Assembly (NCBI GenBank): GCA_964413275.1
Contig: CAYPSO010000004.1
Location: 15,138 to 79,137, forward strand
Direction of reading: 5' to 3'
Source of the DNA: JAABRE01 sp964413275
GTDB taxonomy: Bacteria > Cyanobacteriota > Cyanobacteriia > Cyanobacteriales > JAABRE01
Length of the DNA stretch: 64,000 nucleotides
Every line of letters begins with the position of its first letter. Position 1 is the first letter of the stretch. Positions 37,291-45,576 of this stretch are shown here, in pieces. The position numbers and the translations under genes are program-made. The notes beneath the pieces are model-generated. The model was not told where the DNA came from and ran no database searches. It saw nothing but the letters and a program-made list of their open reading frames with translations.

Positions 37291-38076
37291 TTATTCAATA
37301 GGTTCTAAAACTGCATTATTTAAGGCTTTTCTTGCTATTTTGGTGACATATAAAGTAACCGCTACTGTCGCAATAAAACCGATAATTCTAATAGTCCATT
37401 GAGCAACAGGATTAGCGGTGGCTGTTTCCGTACCAATGGTGGCTAAATTACCAGCTAACGAACCAATATAAACATACATGATTGTCCCCGGAATCATCCC
37501 CACTGAACCAATCACATAATCTTTGAGGGAAACTCCTGTCACACCATAGGCATAATTAAGTAAATTAAAGGGGAAAACAGGAGATAAGCGGGTTAAGAGA
37601 ACTATTTTTAATCCTTCTTTACCAACTGCTTGATCTATCGCCCTAAATTTATCATTACCGGCAATTTGTTGCGCTACCCAACCTCTTGCTATATATCTAC
37701 CTACTAAAAAAGCACCTGTTGCTCCAAGAGTTGCGCCAATAAAGACAAAAATTGAACCAAATACTATTCCAAACACTACCCCTGCTCCTAAAGTGAGAAT
37801 TGAACCGGGGAGAAAGGCTACAGTAGCGATAATATAAAGAAGGATAAAGGCTATAGCTCCCACCGCACCTAAATTATCAATCCATACTAAAGCATTGAGC
37901 AACCATTCTTGAGGATTAAACCCACTCCCAGCAGTTTCTTGGGCTAAAACTGGATTGGCCACTAAAACCATACTCATGGTAAAAGTCGAGAAAGCTAAAA
38001 TAGTAAAACCCTGCCAAGATGGTAATTTTTTGGGGGTAAAATGATTTTTAATTTTCCGAAGATTAATTGAAAACAT
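37291..38076 (-). CDS. TVP38/TMEM64 family membrane protein (VTT domain), copy 1
   Basis: A 261-residue polytopic protein of the DedA/VTT superfamily. A long N-terminal part with one membrane helix, including VLAQETAGSG that could be a cleavage region, precedes the VTT domain. That domain has FLPGSILTLGAGVVFG, LGATGAFLVGRYIAR and LLTRLSPVFPFNLLNYAYG. Such proteins are linked to lipid scrambling or transport; the substrate here is unknown. It lies 5 bp after a close paralogue and 17 bp before the flavoprotein gene, a combination of VTT proteins and a Mer-like flavoprotein that suggests one redox or membrane task. Confidence 0.88.
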   Translation of the reverse strand: MFSINLRKIKNHFTPKKLPSWQGFTILAFSTFTMSMVLVANPVLAQETAGSGFNPQEWLLNALVWIDNLGAVGAIAFILLYIIATVAFLPGSILTLGAGVVFGIVFGSIFVFIGATLGATGAFLVGRYIARGWVAQQIAGNDKFRAIDQAVGKEGLKIVLLTRLSPVFPFNLLNYAYGVTGVSLKDYVIGSVGMIPGTIMYVYIGSLAGNLATIGTETATANPVAQWTIRIIGFIATVAVTLYVTKIARKALNNAVLEPIE

Positions 38077-38081
38077 AAAAT

Positions 38082-38813
38082 TTAGTCTCCCTCAAGGGTA
38101 TTTCTGAGCGTTTTTTTGGCAAAATTTGTGAAATAAATAGTTAAGCTAATGGTGGCAATTAATCCAATAATTCTCATTAACCAACGTAAAAGTTCGGTTT
38201 CTCTGGTAATTGGGGGTGACATATCAATGCTTACTAAATCAGTGGCTAAAGAGCCAAAATAAACGTACATGACTGTACCCGGAATCATCCCTAATGAACC
38301 TAATATATAATCCTTTAGGGAAATTTGACTAATACCGAAGAAATAGTTTAAAAGATTAAAGGGAAATAGAGGGGAAAGACGAGTTAAAAAGACGATTTTC
38401 CAGCCCTTTTGGGCGATAGCTCGATCTAGCTTTTTAAATTGATGGTATTTCAGCAATTGAGAATTAACCCAATCTTGACAAAAATAACGTCCTAATAAAA
38501 AAGCTGCTACTGCTCCTAAACTAGCAGCAATTAAAACAATAATACTTCCCCACCACAATCCGTATAAACAACCTCCTTTCATGGTTAAAATTGAACCGGG
38601 GATTAAACATAAAGTTGCTATATTGTAAATACAAATAAAGAAAATGCAACCGATTATCCCCAGATTTTTAACTTCTGTTAAAGAACTTTGCCAGAATTGT
38701 TGTACATTAAAATTATGAAAAATCCAGAACCCAAGGGCGAATAAAACACCGCTCAAAATAAATTTGACAGCTTTTTTTTGATTAGTGGTGAGATATTTGT
38801 TTCTTGGGATCAT
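38082..38813 (-). CDS. TVP38/TMEM64 family membrane protein (VTT domain), copy 2
   Basis: A 243-residue protein with the same VTT signature as its neighbour: CLIPGSILTMKGGCLYGLWWG, LGAVAAFLLGRYFC, and FLTRLSPLFPFNLLNYFFG followed by GSLGMIPGTVMYVYFGSLA. The two copies look like an old tandem duplication, with the C-terminal third best conserved. The first gene has a shorter N-terminus than the other copy and no cleavable leader. It lies 26 bp after the secreted-protein gene in the same unit. Confidence 0.88.
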   Translation of the reverse strand: MIPRNKYLTTNQKKAVKFILSGVLFALGFWIFHNFNVQQFWQSSLTEVKNLGIIGCIFFICIYNIATLCLIPGSILTMKGGCLYGLWWGSIIVLIAASLGAVAAFLLGRYFCQDWVNSQLLKYHQFKKLDRAIAQKGWKIVFLTRLSPLFPFNLLNYFFGISQISLKDYILGSLGMIPGTVMYVYFGSLATDLVSIDMSPPITRETELLRWLMRIIGLIATISLTIYFTNFAKKTLRNTLEGD

Positions 38814-38839
38814 AAATTTTTAGATTGATTAATTATTAA

Positions 38840-39367
38840 TTATTTAGGAAAATTACCAGCTAAATGAGAGAAAGTTACTTTACCCATTTCCCCTGGCATT
38901 TCTCCATGAGTTTGGTTATCGGCATGATAAGCAACTACTAACATTTGATAGTTATTAGCGGATACAGTAATAGTTTTTGTCGCATTACCATTACTATCAG
39001 CACGGAAGAAATTATTTTGAACTCCTCCCGCAGGTCCCATGTCCATACCCACAATCTTTTTATTTACCCACCAAAAAGTATAAAGTCCATTGGGGACTAA
39101 TCCTTGAGCTTTCACTGTAACTTGATAGTTGTTGGTACGAGGAATAGGAGTTGTCGAAATTTGAGCTTTGGCACTTAACCATTTTTCTTTGGTAAAATTG
39201 CTAGGAAGACCATCTTGATCTGTTGCCATTAAGCCAGCTATATTTTGTGCGATAAGTTGTTGGCTTTGTTGTCTTACAGGCTTTAGCTTCAAAGTTTCAG
39301 CATTAACATAACTGACAGTTGCGGAAAGTAATAAAATAGTTGTACTACCCAAAAGTAAACGTTTCAT
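38840..39367 (-). CDS. secreted protein of unknown function, first gene of ECF-controlled unit
   Basis: A 175-residue exported protein. With the start at ATG 39367 the signal peptide is MKRLLLGSTTILLLSATVSY then VNA, a clean type I site. The mature part holds WWVNKKIVGMDMGPAGG, ADSNGNATKTITV and VVAYHADNQTHGEMPGEMG, a beta-rich domain with His and Met residues that might bind metal; this is inference. A start 11 codons upstream is rejected because the promoter-like element at 39405-39432 places transcription initiation near 39398. AAGGA 12 nt before 39367 supports this start. Confidence 0.78.
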   Translation of the reverse strand: MKRLLLGSTTILLLSATVSYVNAETLKLKPVRQQSQQLIAQNIAGLMATDQDGLPSNFTKEKWLSAKAQISTTPIPRTNNYQVTVKAQGLVPNGLYTFWWVNKKIVGMDMGPAGGVQNNFFRADSNGNATKTITVSANNYQMLVVAYHADNQTHGEMPGEMGKVTFSHLAGNFPK

Positions 39368-39404
39368 AGAATAATATCCTTGCTTAAATTGTAAATTCAT
39401 AAAA

Positions 39405-39432
39405 GATACGATGCCGATGGGAAAATGGATTT
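39405..39432 (-). promoter_or_regulatory. ECF-type promoter motif, site A
   Basis: On the minus strand AAATCCATTTT (-35-like) and CGTATC (-10-like) are separated by 16 nt counted from AAATCC. The same motif with the same spacing occurs at 41633-41660 and 44641-44668, and a near copy at 44588-44616. It lies about 40 bp upstream of the secreted-protein start. Confidence 0.7.
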
Positions 39433-39448
39433 AAAATTTATCCAAAAA

Positions 39449-40102
39449 TTATCTTTGAGTAAATTTCAAAATATCAAGAATTATTTGAGGTTCAAGTCTA
39501 TTCCTATAATCAGAATCCACAAAGCTATGAATAATTACTCCATCTTGAGCGACAATATAAGTAGCAGGAATTGGTAATTGATAAGATTCATCTCCATTAG
39601 AAGCGGGGAGATTAATCCCAAAACTTTGATAAATGGGGCGTAATGGTTCTGCTACTGTAAAGGTTAAGCCAAATTCATGGGCTACTTTATTACCGACATC
39701 GCTTAAAACTTCAAAACTTAGCTCATTTTTTTCTACCGTTGATAGAGAATTATCAGGAGTTTGAGGAGAAATTGCCACTAAAGTTGCACCTGCTTGTTTG
39801 ATTTCTGCTAAACGTAACTGTAAAGCTCGCAACTCTAAACTACAATAAGGACACCATCCACCCCGATAAAAGGAAATAACTACCTTTGATGTTGTTAATA
39901 GATCTTGAATATTGACAAATTTTCCTGTGGCATTGGGCAAGGTAAAATTAGGTATTGTATCTCCTTGTTGGAGAGCATTTTCCACAATCTCGGAATTAAT
40001 TAAATCAATAGCACTTTTTTCCATTAAATTTTTGACATCTTCAGATAACATTGATTGCATATTGATTGATACATTGGTTAAATCTTCTTGTAAACTCATC
40101 AA
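39449..40102 (-). CDS. peroxiredoxin-like protein (AhpC/TSA superfamily)
   Basis: A 217-residue thioredoxin-fold protein. An N-terminal helical region of about 50 residues precedes the redoxin core, with FTLPNATGKFVNIQDLL and then the redox site YRGGWCPYCSLELRAL, whose first Cys is the expected peroxidatic residue within a CxxC. LVAISPQTPDNS and FEVLSDVGNKVAHEFGL follow. It would reduce peroxides or protein disulfides using thioredoxin. There is no signal peptide. It lies 23 bp after the DUF3179 gene in the unit read from site B. Confidence 0.88.
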   Translation of the reverse strand: MMSLQEDLTNVSINMQSMLSEDVKNLMEKSAIDLINSEIVENALQQGDTIPNFTLPNATGKFVNIQDLLTTSKVVISFYRGGWCPYCSLELRALQLRLAEIKQAGATLVAISPQTPDNSLSTVEKNELSFEVLSDVGNKVAHEFGLTFTVAEPLRPIYQSFGINLPASNGDESYQLPIPATYIVAQDGVIIHSFVDSDYRNRLEPQIILDILKFTQR

Positions 40103-40125
40103 ATTTCTCCTTATGATAAAAAAGG

Positions 40126-41148
40126 CTAAAAAGAGCCAAAAAATCCGGGATAAACAAAGGCAAAAGCAGTGGAGCTAGGAATAACTTTACCGTCTAATTC
40201 TTCCACAACCACTGTATTTAGCTCTTGCTCCCAACGGGCGCGAATTTGCCGAGAGCCAAAATTGACAATTTTCTCACCAACTTGTTTGATTTCTTCATGG
40301 GAAAATTGTTGACTGATACCAGAAAAGTGATTATGGGGGGTTTTTCCATCTGTTTCCCAGACATAACTAATAATTGCTTTAGGATGAAGTTTTCTTTCCT
40401 CTTGATGGCGTACCGGAAAAACAAGCTCCTCATTAGTGGTATAAGTACCGTAAGGATATTTAAAATAATCCCGCTCGTGACCAGTTTTTGTGGCTAAAAT
40501 TTGACTATCAGGGTATTTTTTCAGCCAGTCTCTTAAGGTAGTTTTGACCGTAGCAACTCGCTCCAGAGAAACATTAACCTTTTTACCAACAACCCCTAAT
40601 CCCCAAGGTTGAGAATATAAAGTATCATCGCGGCGATCGTACATTACTAAACAACTTTGGTAAAGTTTTCCTGATACTCCATAGGTGCTATCACCTCTGT
40701 TAAAAGCCACAATCGTGTCACACAAAGGACAATAGGAAATAGTAAGATTAGTGCCTCCTACAGTATCATTAACAATTTCATGCCAATTCATAATCCCTAG
40801 TGGATAGGCTTTTGCTTCTCCATTAACTACTACACCGATAACTAATTCATCTTGATTAAAAGGGGTTGTTTTGCTAGTATCAAAAACAGGATTATCAATA
40901 CTAGGAATACCGTCTTTAGGAGGCCCACCATTTAGAAGTTCGCTTAATTCAATCCGAGTATTTTTCGCTGGATCTAGGTTTTGTTTTCTTAAATCTGCTA
41001 ACTCTTGAGTTTGATCTTTAAAATGCTGGGTTAGGGAAAAATGACGCAGTTTAAAATCATCAAAACTTTCTGCTTTTAAGATTAATGTGCCTAAAGTTAA
41101 TATGGCTAGTCCTACATTACTTAAGGCTATGATTATGTTTTTTTTCAT
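40126..41148 (-). CDS. DUF3179 domain-containing protein
   Basis: A 340-residue protein with an N-terminal membrane anchor or uncleaved signal (about residues 5-24). The DUF3179 domain follows: GEAKAYPLGIMNWHEIVND, SYCPLCDTIVAF with a CxxC, and GKLYQSCLVMYDRRDDTLYSQ. The function of the family is not known to me; the conserved CPLC and a later Cys suggest metal or redox chemistry outside the cytoplasm. It sits between a DoxX-like membrane protein and a redoxin, which is consistent with a periplasmic redox role. Confidence 0.85.
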   Translation of the reverse strand: MKKNIIIALSNVGLAILTLGTLILKAESFDDFKLRHFSLTQHFKDQTQELADLRKQNLDPAKNTRIELSELLNGGPPKDGIPSIDNPVFDTSKTTPFNQDELVIGVVVNGEAKAYPLGIMNWHEIVNDTVGGTNLTISYCPLCDTIVAFNRGDSTYGVSGKLYQSCLVMYDRRDDTLYSQPWGLGVVGKKVNVSLERVATVKTTLRDWLKKYPDSQILATKTGHERDYFKYPYGTYTTNEELVFPVRHQEERKLHPKAIISYVWETDGKTPHNHFSGISQQFSHEEIKQVGEKIVNFGSRQIRARWEQELNTVVVEELDGKVIPSSTAFAFVYPGFFGSF

Positions 41149-41203
41149 GATTAACGACCTTTTTAATTAGGCGATAAAAGTTGATAATAGTCACAATAAA
41201 TGC

Positions 41204-41602
41204 TTAATTATCAATAGTCCAAAGAGTATCTAAATCTCTAAGCAAATAAAGAGTAAAGCAAGCCGCTAACATGGGAAAAGCTGTAAAAAATAGCAGATTT
41301 TCAAAGGGTGCTAGGTATTGTTTTAATGAGGAAAAAGTAGAAACAGAATGAAAAAATAACACCAATAGATAAGTCCATTTTTTTTGAAAACCTGCTACAA
41401 ATCCCAAGACAATTACTAATTGAATTGCCCCGATCAGATAAATTAAGCCATTATTTAAACCAGATATAAAATAGAAATTCTGGAAAATTTTGGCGGCATG
41501 ATCTGGATTAATAAATTTGTCTAAAGTCCACATAATCATGACGATAAATACACTGAGACGAAGCAACAGTAAGGTCAGGGGTATGCGCTGGTTTTGTTTC
41601 AT
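41204..41602 (-). CDS. DoxX-like small membrane protein
   Basis: A 132-residue protein with four membrane helices, at about residues 8-26, 47-69, 75-92 and 100-124. The first helix carries LLLRLSVFIVMIMWTLDKFI, as in DoxX/MauE-like proteins of quinone or thiol redox systems. It is the first gene of a unit that continues into DUF3179 (55 bp) and the redoxin. The start ATG 41602 lies about 30 bp downstream of promoter-like site B. Confidence 0.75.
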   Translation of the reverse strand: MKQNQRIPLTLLLLRLSVFIVMIMWTLDKFINPDHAAKIFQNFYFISGLNNGLIYLIGAIQLVIVLGFVAGFQKKWTYLLVLFFHSVSTFSSLKQYLAPFENLLFFTAFPMLAACFTLYLLRDLDTLWTIDN

Positions 41603-41632
41603 GTTAAGTTGGCTTGTATTCTTCTCTTTAAA

Positions 41633-41660
41633 GATACGAAGTCAATCTCAAAATGGATTT
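41633..41660 (-). promoter_or_regulatory. ECF-type promoter motif, site B
   Basis: On the minus strand AAATCCATTTT and CGTATC with the 16-nt spacer counted from AAATCC. It overlaps the last codons of the upstream TauE/SafE gene and precedes the DoxX-like gene by about 30 bp, so it would give a separate transcript inside the gene array. Confidence 0.7.
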
Positions 41661-42541
41661 AAAACATTTGTAACTAGATTTTGATTGGCTATCCCTAATT
41701 CAATCAGAACAATCGCACCGACAATTATAAATAAGATACCCATACTACGCTCAAGTAATTTTTGTGACAATTTAGTTGCCACAATTGAACCAAATTGCGC
41801 TCCAATTAAGACTCCGGGGGCGGTAAAAATAACTAGATTAAGAACGGTTGTTAATTCCTCATTTCCTGCTTGAATAAACTGTATTACATGACCCACAGAG
41901 GCGGTTAAAGCGGTGATTGCAACAATAAAAACACTGGTTGCTACTGCTACTTGACTGGGAACTTTACACCGTTGAATTAAGAAAAAGCCATTTAATTCTC
42001 CTAAACCTGTGGATAGCATACCTAAAAATAATGCACCAATGCCAATGAGGAGACGACCTTCTGTATGGTTAGCAACGGTATAACAAAAGCTTTGTCCATC
42101 TCTACTGGTAATACAGGTTTGAGGGTGATTGGTTTGATGGCTTTGGATGTCTCGATCTAATAATTTAATATCTCTAGTTTCGGGACTTCTCAAAAAACTA
42201 TCAGCTATGACAAATAAACCAACTCCCAACATTGCTTTTAAGGCTTCGGGAGGAATTAATTTACCCAACCAAGTACCGAATAAAGCTACAGGAATGCTAA
42301 CTATTAAGAGCATTTTTCCTAGTTGAAAATCGATTAATCCTTTACGAATATAGGCAAATAAACCACTGGAAAAACCAAAAACTTCCGTAATTAAACCCGT
42401 ACCAATTGCCACCTCTGTGGGTAATTTTAAAGCTAAGATAAACAACGGTGTAAAAAAAGTTGCTCCTTCCACTCCTGAAGCCATAGCAATGGTAGCAATA
42501 ACCATTGAAATAGGAAACATAAACCAATATTCAAAACTCAT
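41648..42541 (-). CDS. sulfite exporter TauE/SafE family protein
   Basis: A 297-residue membrane protein with about eight helices in two halves. The first half has FFTPLFILALKLPTEVAIGTGL, with GTGL before the second helix, and the second has QRCKVPSQVAVATSVFIVAITA plus FTAPGVLIGAQFGSIVA, the two-repeat plan of the TauE/SafE family. Members export sulfite, sulfoacetate or other small anions. Between the halves is a hydrophilic loop of about 60 residues with two Cys. It lies 4 bp after arsS and is probably translated with it. Confidence 0.88.
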   Translation of the reverse strand: MSFEYWFMFPISMVIATIAMASGVEGATFFTPLFILALKLPTEVAIGTGLITEVFGFSSGLFAYIRKGLIDFQLGKMLLIVSIPVALFGTWLGKLIPPEALKAMLGVGLFVIADSFLRSPETRDIKLLDRDIQSHQTNHPQTCITSRDGQSFCYTVANHTEGRLLIGIGALFLGMLSTGLGELNGFFLIQRCKVPSQVAVATSVFIVAITALTASVGHVIQFIQAGNEELTTVLNLVIFTAPGVLIGAQFGSIVATKLSQKLLERSMGILFIIVGAIVLIELGIANQNLVTNVLNPF

Positions 42542-42545
42542 GTAA

Positions 42546-43541
42546 TTAAGTTAAAGCACCTCCACAACTCGAACCTGAACCTGCCGTACAACCATAACAA
42601 TGGGGTGCTGTAGCTATGGTTTCAATTACATCTAAACTACCCATTTCTAATAGTTTAGCAATGGTTAAAATTTCTCCATTAGCAGTTTTTGAAGGCAAAT
42701 TTTCCATCTGATTAAAATCACAATCATAAACATTACCTAAGTAGTCAATTGATAATTGATTGCGACACATTAAATTATTCACAGTATGAGAATTAAAATT
42801 AGACTCCAGAAAACTTAAATAACACTCATTTAGTTTCTGTGCTTCTAAGTAGAATTTAGTTCTACCTATGGGTAAATTAGTAATGGTTAATAGGCTATTA
42901 AAGTAAATTTCAAAATGTCCTCGTAAGAATCTTTTATAATCTTGTTCTAACTTGATTTGATCTGGAGTTAAAGAGAAATTTTGAGAAGTGGGTAATTTCG
43001 GATTATAAACAAGATCGAGGATTAAATTAGGATTGAGTCCATAGCCTAAATTATTTAACCATTGTATAGCCTTAATTGAGCTATGATAAACTCCTTTTCC
43101 TCGCATTAGTTCCACATTATCTTCTAAATAACAGGGTAAAGAAGCTACAATTTTTACCTCATTTTTAACACAATATTCGGGAATATCTGCAAAACCTTCT
43201 TCAAAATAAATAGTTAAATTAGACCTGACAATTATCTCTTTTTGGTATTTTTTGGCAGTTTCTACTAAAGGTTTAAAACCATAATTTAATTCCGGCGCAC
43301 CACCTGTTAAATCTACAGTTTTAATTTGAGGGAATTTACCTATTAATTCTCTTAATTGCTCGCAAACTACTTTAGTTAATTCCTCAGTGCGTTGTGGACT
43401 AGCCTCTACATGACAATGCTGACAAGCAAGATTACATTTTTTACCTAAATTAATTTGTAAAACTGTAATCTTATTTTTGCTTAAAACTTTACCTATTTTA
43501 TCTTGAAATGGGGTTAATTCTGGCAAGATTTTAGTTTTCAT
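42546..43541 (-). CDS. arsS: radical SAM/Cys-rich arsenosugar-type protein ArsS
   Basis: A 331-residue radical SAM enzyme. The cluster motif CNLACQHC is at about residues 36-43, followed by VEASPQRTE and the SAM-binding VDLTGGAPELN. The Cys-rich C-terminal domain (DUF3641) contains LMCRNQLSIDYLGNVYDCDFNQM and ends HCYGCTAGSGSSCGGAL. In cyanobacteria, ArsS with ArsM is implicated in arsenosugar formation, where a deoxyadenosyl group is joined to methylated arsenic. It lies 38 bp after arsM. A more general metalloid or thiol substrate cannot be excluded. Confidence 0.88.
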   Translation of the reverse strand: MKTKILPELTPFQDKIGKVLSKNKITVLQINLGKKCNLACQHCHVEASPQRTEELTKVVCEQLRELIGKFPQIKTVDLTGGAPELNYGFKPLVETAKKYQKEIIVRSNLTIYFEEGFADIPEYCVKNEVKIVASLPCYLEDNVELMRGKGVYHSSIKAIQWLNNLGYGLNPNLILDLVYNPKLPTSQNFSLTPDQIKLEQDYKRFLRGHFEIYFNSLLTITNLPIGRTKFYLEAQKLNECYLSFLESNFNSHTVNNLMCRNQLSIDYLGNVYDCDFNQMENLPSKTANGEILTIAKLLEMGSLDVIETIATAPHCYGCTAGSGSSCGGALT

Positions 43542-43579
43542 GTTTGATTCTTTTTATTTATTAAGCCAATGGCACTTAT

Positions 43580-44542
43580 TTAACAACAGCCGCCTCCCTG
43601 ATAATGCCAGGTAGAATTAGTAATTAAAATTTCTGAAAATCTACTTAATTTAGCAGCAGTTTTATCACAAACAAAACTTGGAATCCCTTTCCTTAAGATA
43701 TGTCCAGCTTGGTCGTCAAAAAAATCTAAATTACCATGATAAATTGCCGTTTTTCCGGTAAAAATACAAGCTCCATCTTCGGGAATAGCTACTTTAAAAG
43801 AAACAGTGTCCAAACTTTCTAATAATAATGGTTCATCGAGTTGATAATTATGAATGTCTAACAAGCGATAAGGGCGACGAGTTCTAATTTCTACTTGTCC
43901 AAAACCATTATCAATTAAATGTTTGATATATTGCTCGTAGGTTAAAGCTCCAGATAAACACATAGCCCGTAACCGTTCATCTTTTTGTAAATGGGGGGGA
44001 ATTGGACGAGTTGCGATAGGATCGCTCATTAATAAACGTCCGCCCGGTTTTAAGACTCGAAAAACTTCTTTTAAAGCCTTATTTAAGTCTTCGGGTTCAA
44101 AAATATTAAATAAACAATTTTGGGCTACTAAATCTACAGATTCATCAACAACGGGTAAATTAAAAGCGTCACCATCCCTAATATCTACAAAATTTTCCTC
44201 AAACCAGTCATTTCCTATAGCTGCAACTTTGAGGTTTAAACGGGCTGCTTCTCGCATAGATGCTACGGGATCGACGGCTATTACTCCACCTTGACGACGG
44301 GTAAAATAAGCAAATTGTAAAGCTTCTAAACCTCCTCCCACTCCTACATATAATATTTTAGGGTTATTCACTAATTCGTCGGGGTGAATAGTTGTACCGC
44401 AACCATAGTTCATATCCTGCATATTCGGAGGGATTTTGAGGCCGGGTAATTGTAAAGGACTACTCTGGACACAACATAAACCAATTTCTGGTATCTGAGC
44501 AACTTCACTATAAAATTGAGCGGTGGTTTCTAAATAAGTCAT
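43580..44542 (-). CDS. arsM: arsenite methyltransferase, arsenosugar-pathway ArsM type
   Basis: A 320-residue SAM-dependent methyltransferase. The N-terminal region has GLCCVQSSP and MNYGCGTTI. Motif I is ILYVGVGGGLEALQFAY (near residue 67), followed by VAQNCLFNIFEPEDL. The C-terminal domain ends SFVCDKTAAKLSRF and WHYQGGGCC. The scattered Cys residues (CC near 23, Cys48, the Cys in AQNCLFN, and the terminal CC) fit As(III)-binding sites. It would methylate arsenite to mono- and dimethyl forms for ArsS. It is the first gene of the unit read from site D. Confidence 0.88.
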   Translation of the reverse strand: MTYLETTAQFYSEVAQIPEIGLCCVQSSPLQLPGLKIPPNMQDMNYGCGTTIHPDELVNNPKILYVGVGGGLEALQFAYFTRRQGGVIAVDPVASMREAARLNLKVAAIGNDWFEENFVDIRDGDAFNLPVVDESVDLVAQNCLFNIFEPEDLNKALKEVFRVLKPGGRLLMSDPIATRPIPPHLQKDERLRAMCLSGALTYEQYIKHLIDNGFGQVEIRTRRPYRLLDIHNYQLDEPLLLESLDTVSFKVAIPEDGACIFTGKTAIYHGNLDFFDDQAGHILRKGIPSFVCDKTAAKLSRFSEILITNSTWHYQGGGCC

Positions 44543-44587
44543 GTTAATCTGAACTAAATATTTTTCTTGTTTGTCAATTCTTTTATT

Positions 44588-44616
44588 AATACGAAACTGA
44601 AGGGTAAAAAGGATTT
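44588..44616 (-). promoter_or_regulatory. ECF-type promoter motif, site D (variant)
   Basis: On the minus strand AAATCCTTTTT and CGTATT, with 17 nt between AAATCC and the -10-like element, one more than in the other three sites. It lies 46 bp upstream of arsM and is divergent from site C, with 24 bp between the two. Confidence 0.6.
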
Positions 44617-44640
44617 AATTAGTATTTTTTTGAGAAAATC

Positions 44641-44668
44641 AAATCCATTTTCAATTTAGGTTCGTATC
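44641..44668 (+). promoter_or_regulatory. ECF-type promoter motif, site C (autoregulation)
   Basis: AAATCCATTTT at 44641-44651 and CGTATC at 44663-44668, with the 16-nt spacer from AAATCC. It stands in front of the lipoprotein-sigma-anti-sigma unit, which suggests that the sigma factor drives its own operon. Confidence 0.7.
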
Positions 44669-44705
44669 CTTTTTATCTATGATAGATTCTGAGGAAAAAA
44701 ATTTA

Positions 44706-44948
44706 ATGAAAGTTCAACATCTAGCTAAACTGGTAATTGTATCTATCTTTGCTTTGGGGCTGACGGTAGCTTGTACTAATCCTTGTGGGGCAAAGACAAA
44801 AGATTCTGGTACGGGTACAAATACTAATCAAGTTGATCCTTGTGCTGGAAAAGATAACCCTTGTGCTGGAAAAGATAACCCTTGTGCTGGAAAAGATGAC
44901 CCTTGTGCTGGAAAAGATGACCCTTGTGCTAGTAAAAATAACAATTAG
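44706..44948 (+). CDS. small lipoprotein with (D/N)PCAGK tandem repeats
   Basis: An 80-residue exported protein. The signal sequence ends in a lipobox LTVAC with Cys23 as the lipidation site. After a Gly/Thr/Asn linker come five seven-residue units, DNPCAGK and DDPCAGK, with another NPCGAK just after the lipobox, giving six regularly spaced Pro-Cys pairs. Such spaced thiols could bind soft metals or As(III) at the membrane surface; this is inference. ATG 44706 is chosen because GAGGA at 44691-44695 fits it, whereas the ATG at 44679 is only about 10 bp after the -10-like element. Confidence 0.75.
   Translation: MKVQHLAKLVIVSIFALGLTVACTNPCGAKTKDSGTGTNTNQVDPCAGKDNPCAGKDNPCAGKDDPCAGKDDPCASKNNN
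44835..44936 (+). repeat. 21-bp coding minisatellite
   Basis: About five copies of a 21-bp unit (core CCTTGTGCTGGAAAAGA) encoding the PCAGK heptapeptides. Adjacent copies are nearly identical in DNA, so the copy number is probably variable between strains. Confidence 0.9.
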
Positions 44949-45012
44949 CCCAACAGTTAAATGTAGATTAAATCAAATTTTTGTTGCTATGATGCCAAGC
45001 TCTAGGTTATAA

Positions 45013-45570
45013 ATGATGCTTTCCAATCAGACAGATATAGAGGTATTTCAAGCTTTGCGTTCGGGTAATTTGGAAGCTTTAGGTGTCCTTTACCAACGCT
45101 ATGGGGAGGTTGTTTACCGTGTCGCCTTAAAAATGTTAGCTAATCAGCAAGAAGCTGAAGATTTAACCCAAGAAGTGTTTCTTTATCTTCATCATGGTGG
45201 CAAATATGATGCCACACGGGGTTCGATGTTGGTTTTTCTTCTTACTTTAACTCGTTCTAAAGCTATAGATCGTCATCGTCAGATTAAGGCTCAATGGCAA
45301 CGGGTTCAACGTTGGTTTCATGGTTTTCCCACCAATGAAGGAGGTAGTTTAATGGATAAAATTGCTCTTAAAGAAATGTCTGATTTAGTTAGGGGAGCAA
45401 TTGCTCAATTACCAGAGTCTCATCAACAAGTTTTATCTATGGCTTATTTTGATGGTTTAAGTCAATCAGAAATTGCCTCTCACTTAAATATGCCCCTTGG
45501 TACGGTAAAAACCTATAAAAGTAAAGGTTTATTGAAACTTAGAGAATTATTACAAGATTTAATTAAATAA
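45013..45570 (+). CDS. ECF-type RNA polymerase sigma factor
   Basis: A 185-residue sigma factor with only regions 2 and 4. Region 2 (about residues 20-95) has LYQRYGEVVYRVALKML, AEDLTQEVFLYLHH for -10 recognition, and FLLTLTRSKAIDRHR. Region 4 (about 125-180) has LPESHQQVLSMAYFDGLSQS with the helix-turn-helix EIASHLNMPLGTVKTYKSKG for -35 recognition. It resembles the SigG/SigK-like ECF class paired with RskA-type anti-sigma factors. Two ATG codons (45013 and 45016) are possible starts. It is followed 6 bp later by its anti-sigma gene, and the shared AAATCC/CGTATC motifs are its likely targets. Confidence 0.93.
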   Translation: MMLSNQTDIEVFQALRSGNLEALGVLYQRYGEVVYRVALKMLANQQEAEDLTQEVFLYLHHGGKYDATRGSMLVFLLTLTRSKAIDRHRQIKAQWQRVQRWFHGFPTNEGGSLMDKIALKEMSDLVRGAIAQLPESHQQVLSMAYFDGLSQSEIASHLNMPLGTVKTYKSKGLLKLRELLQDLIK

Positions 45571-45576
45571 ATAATT

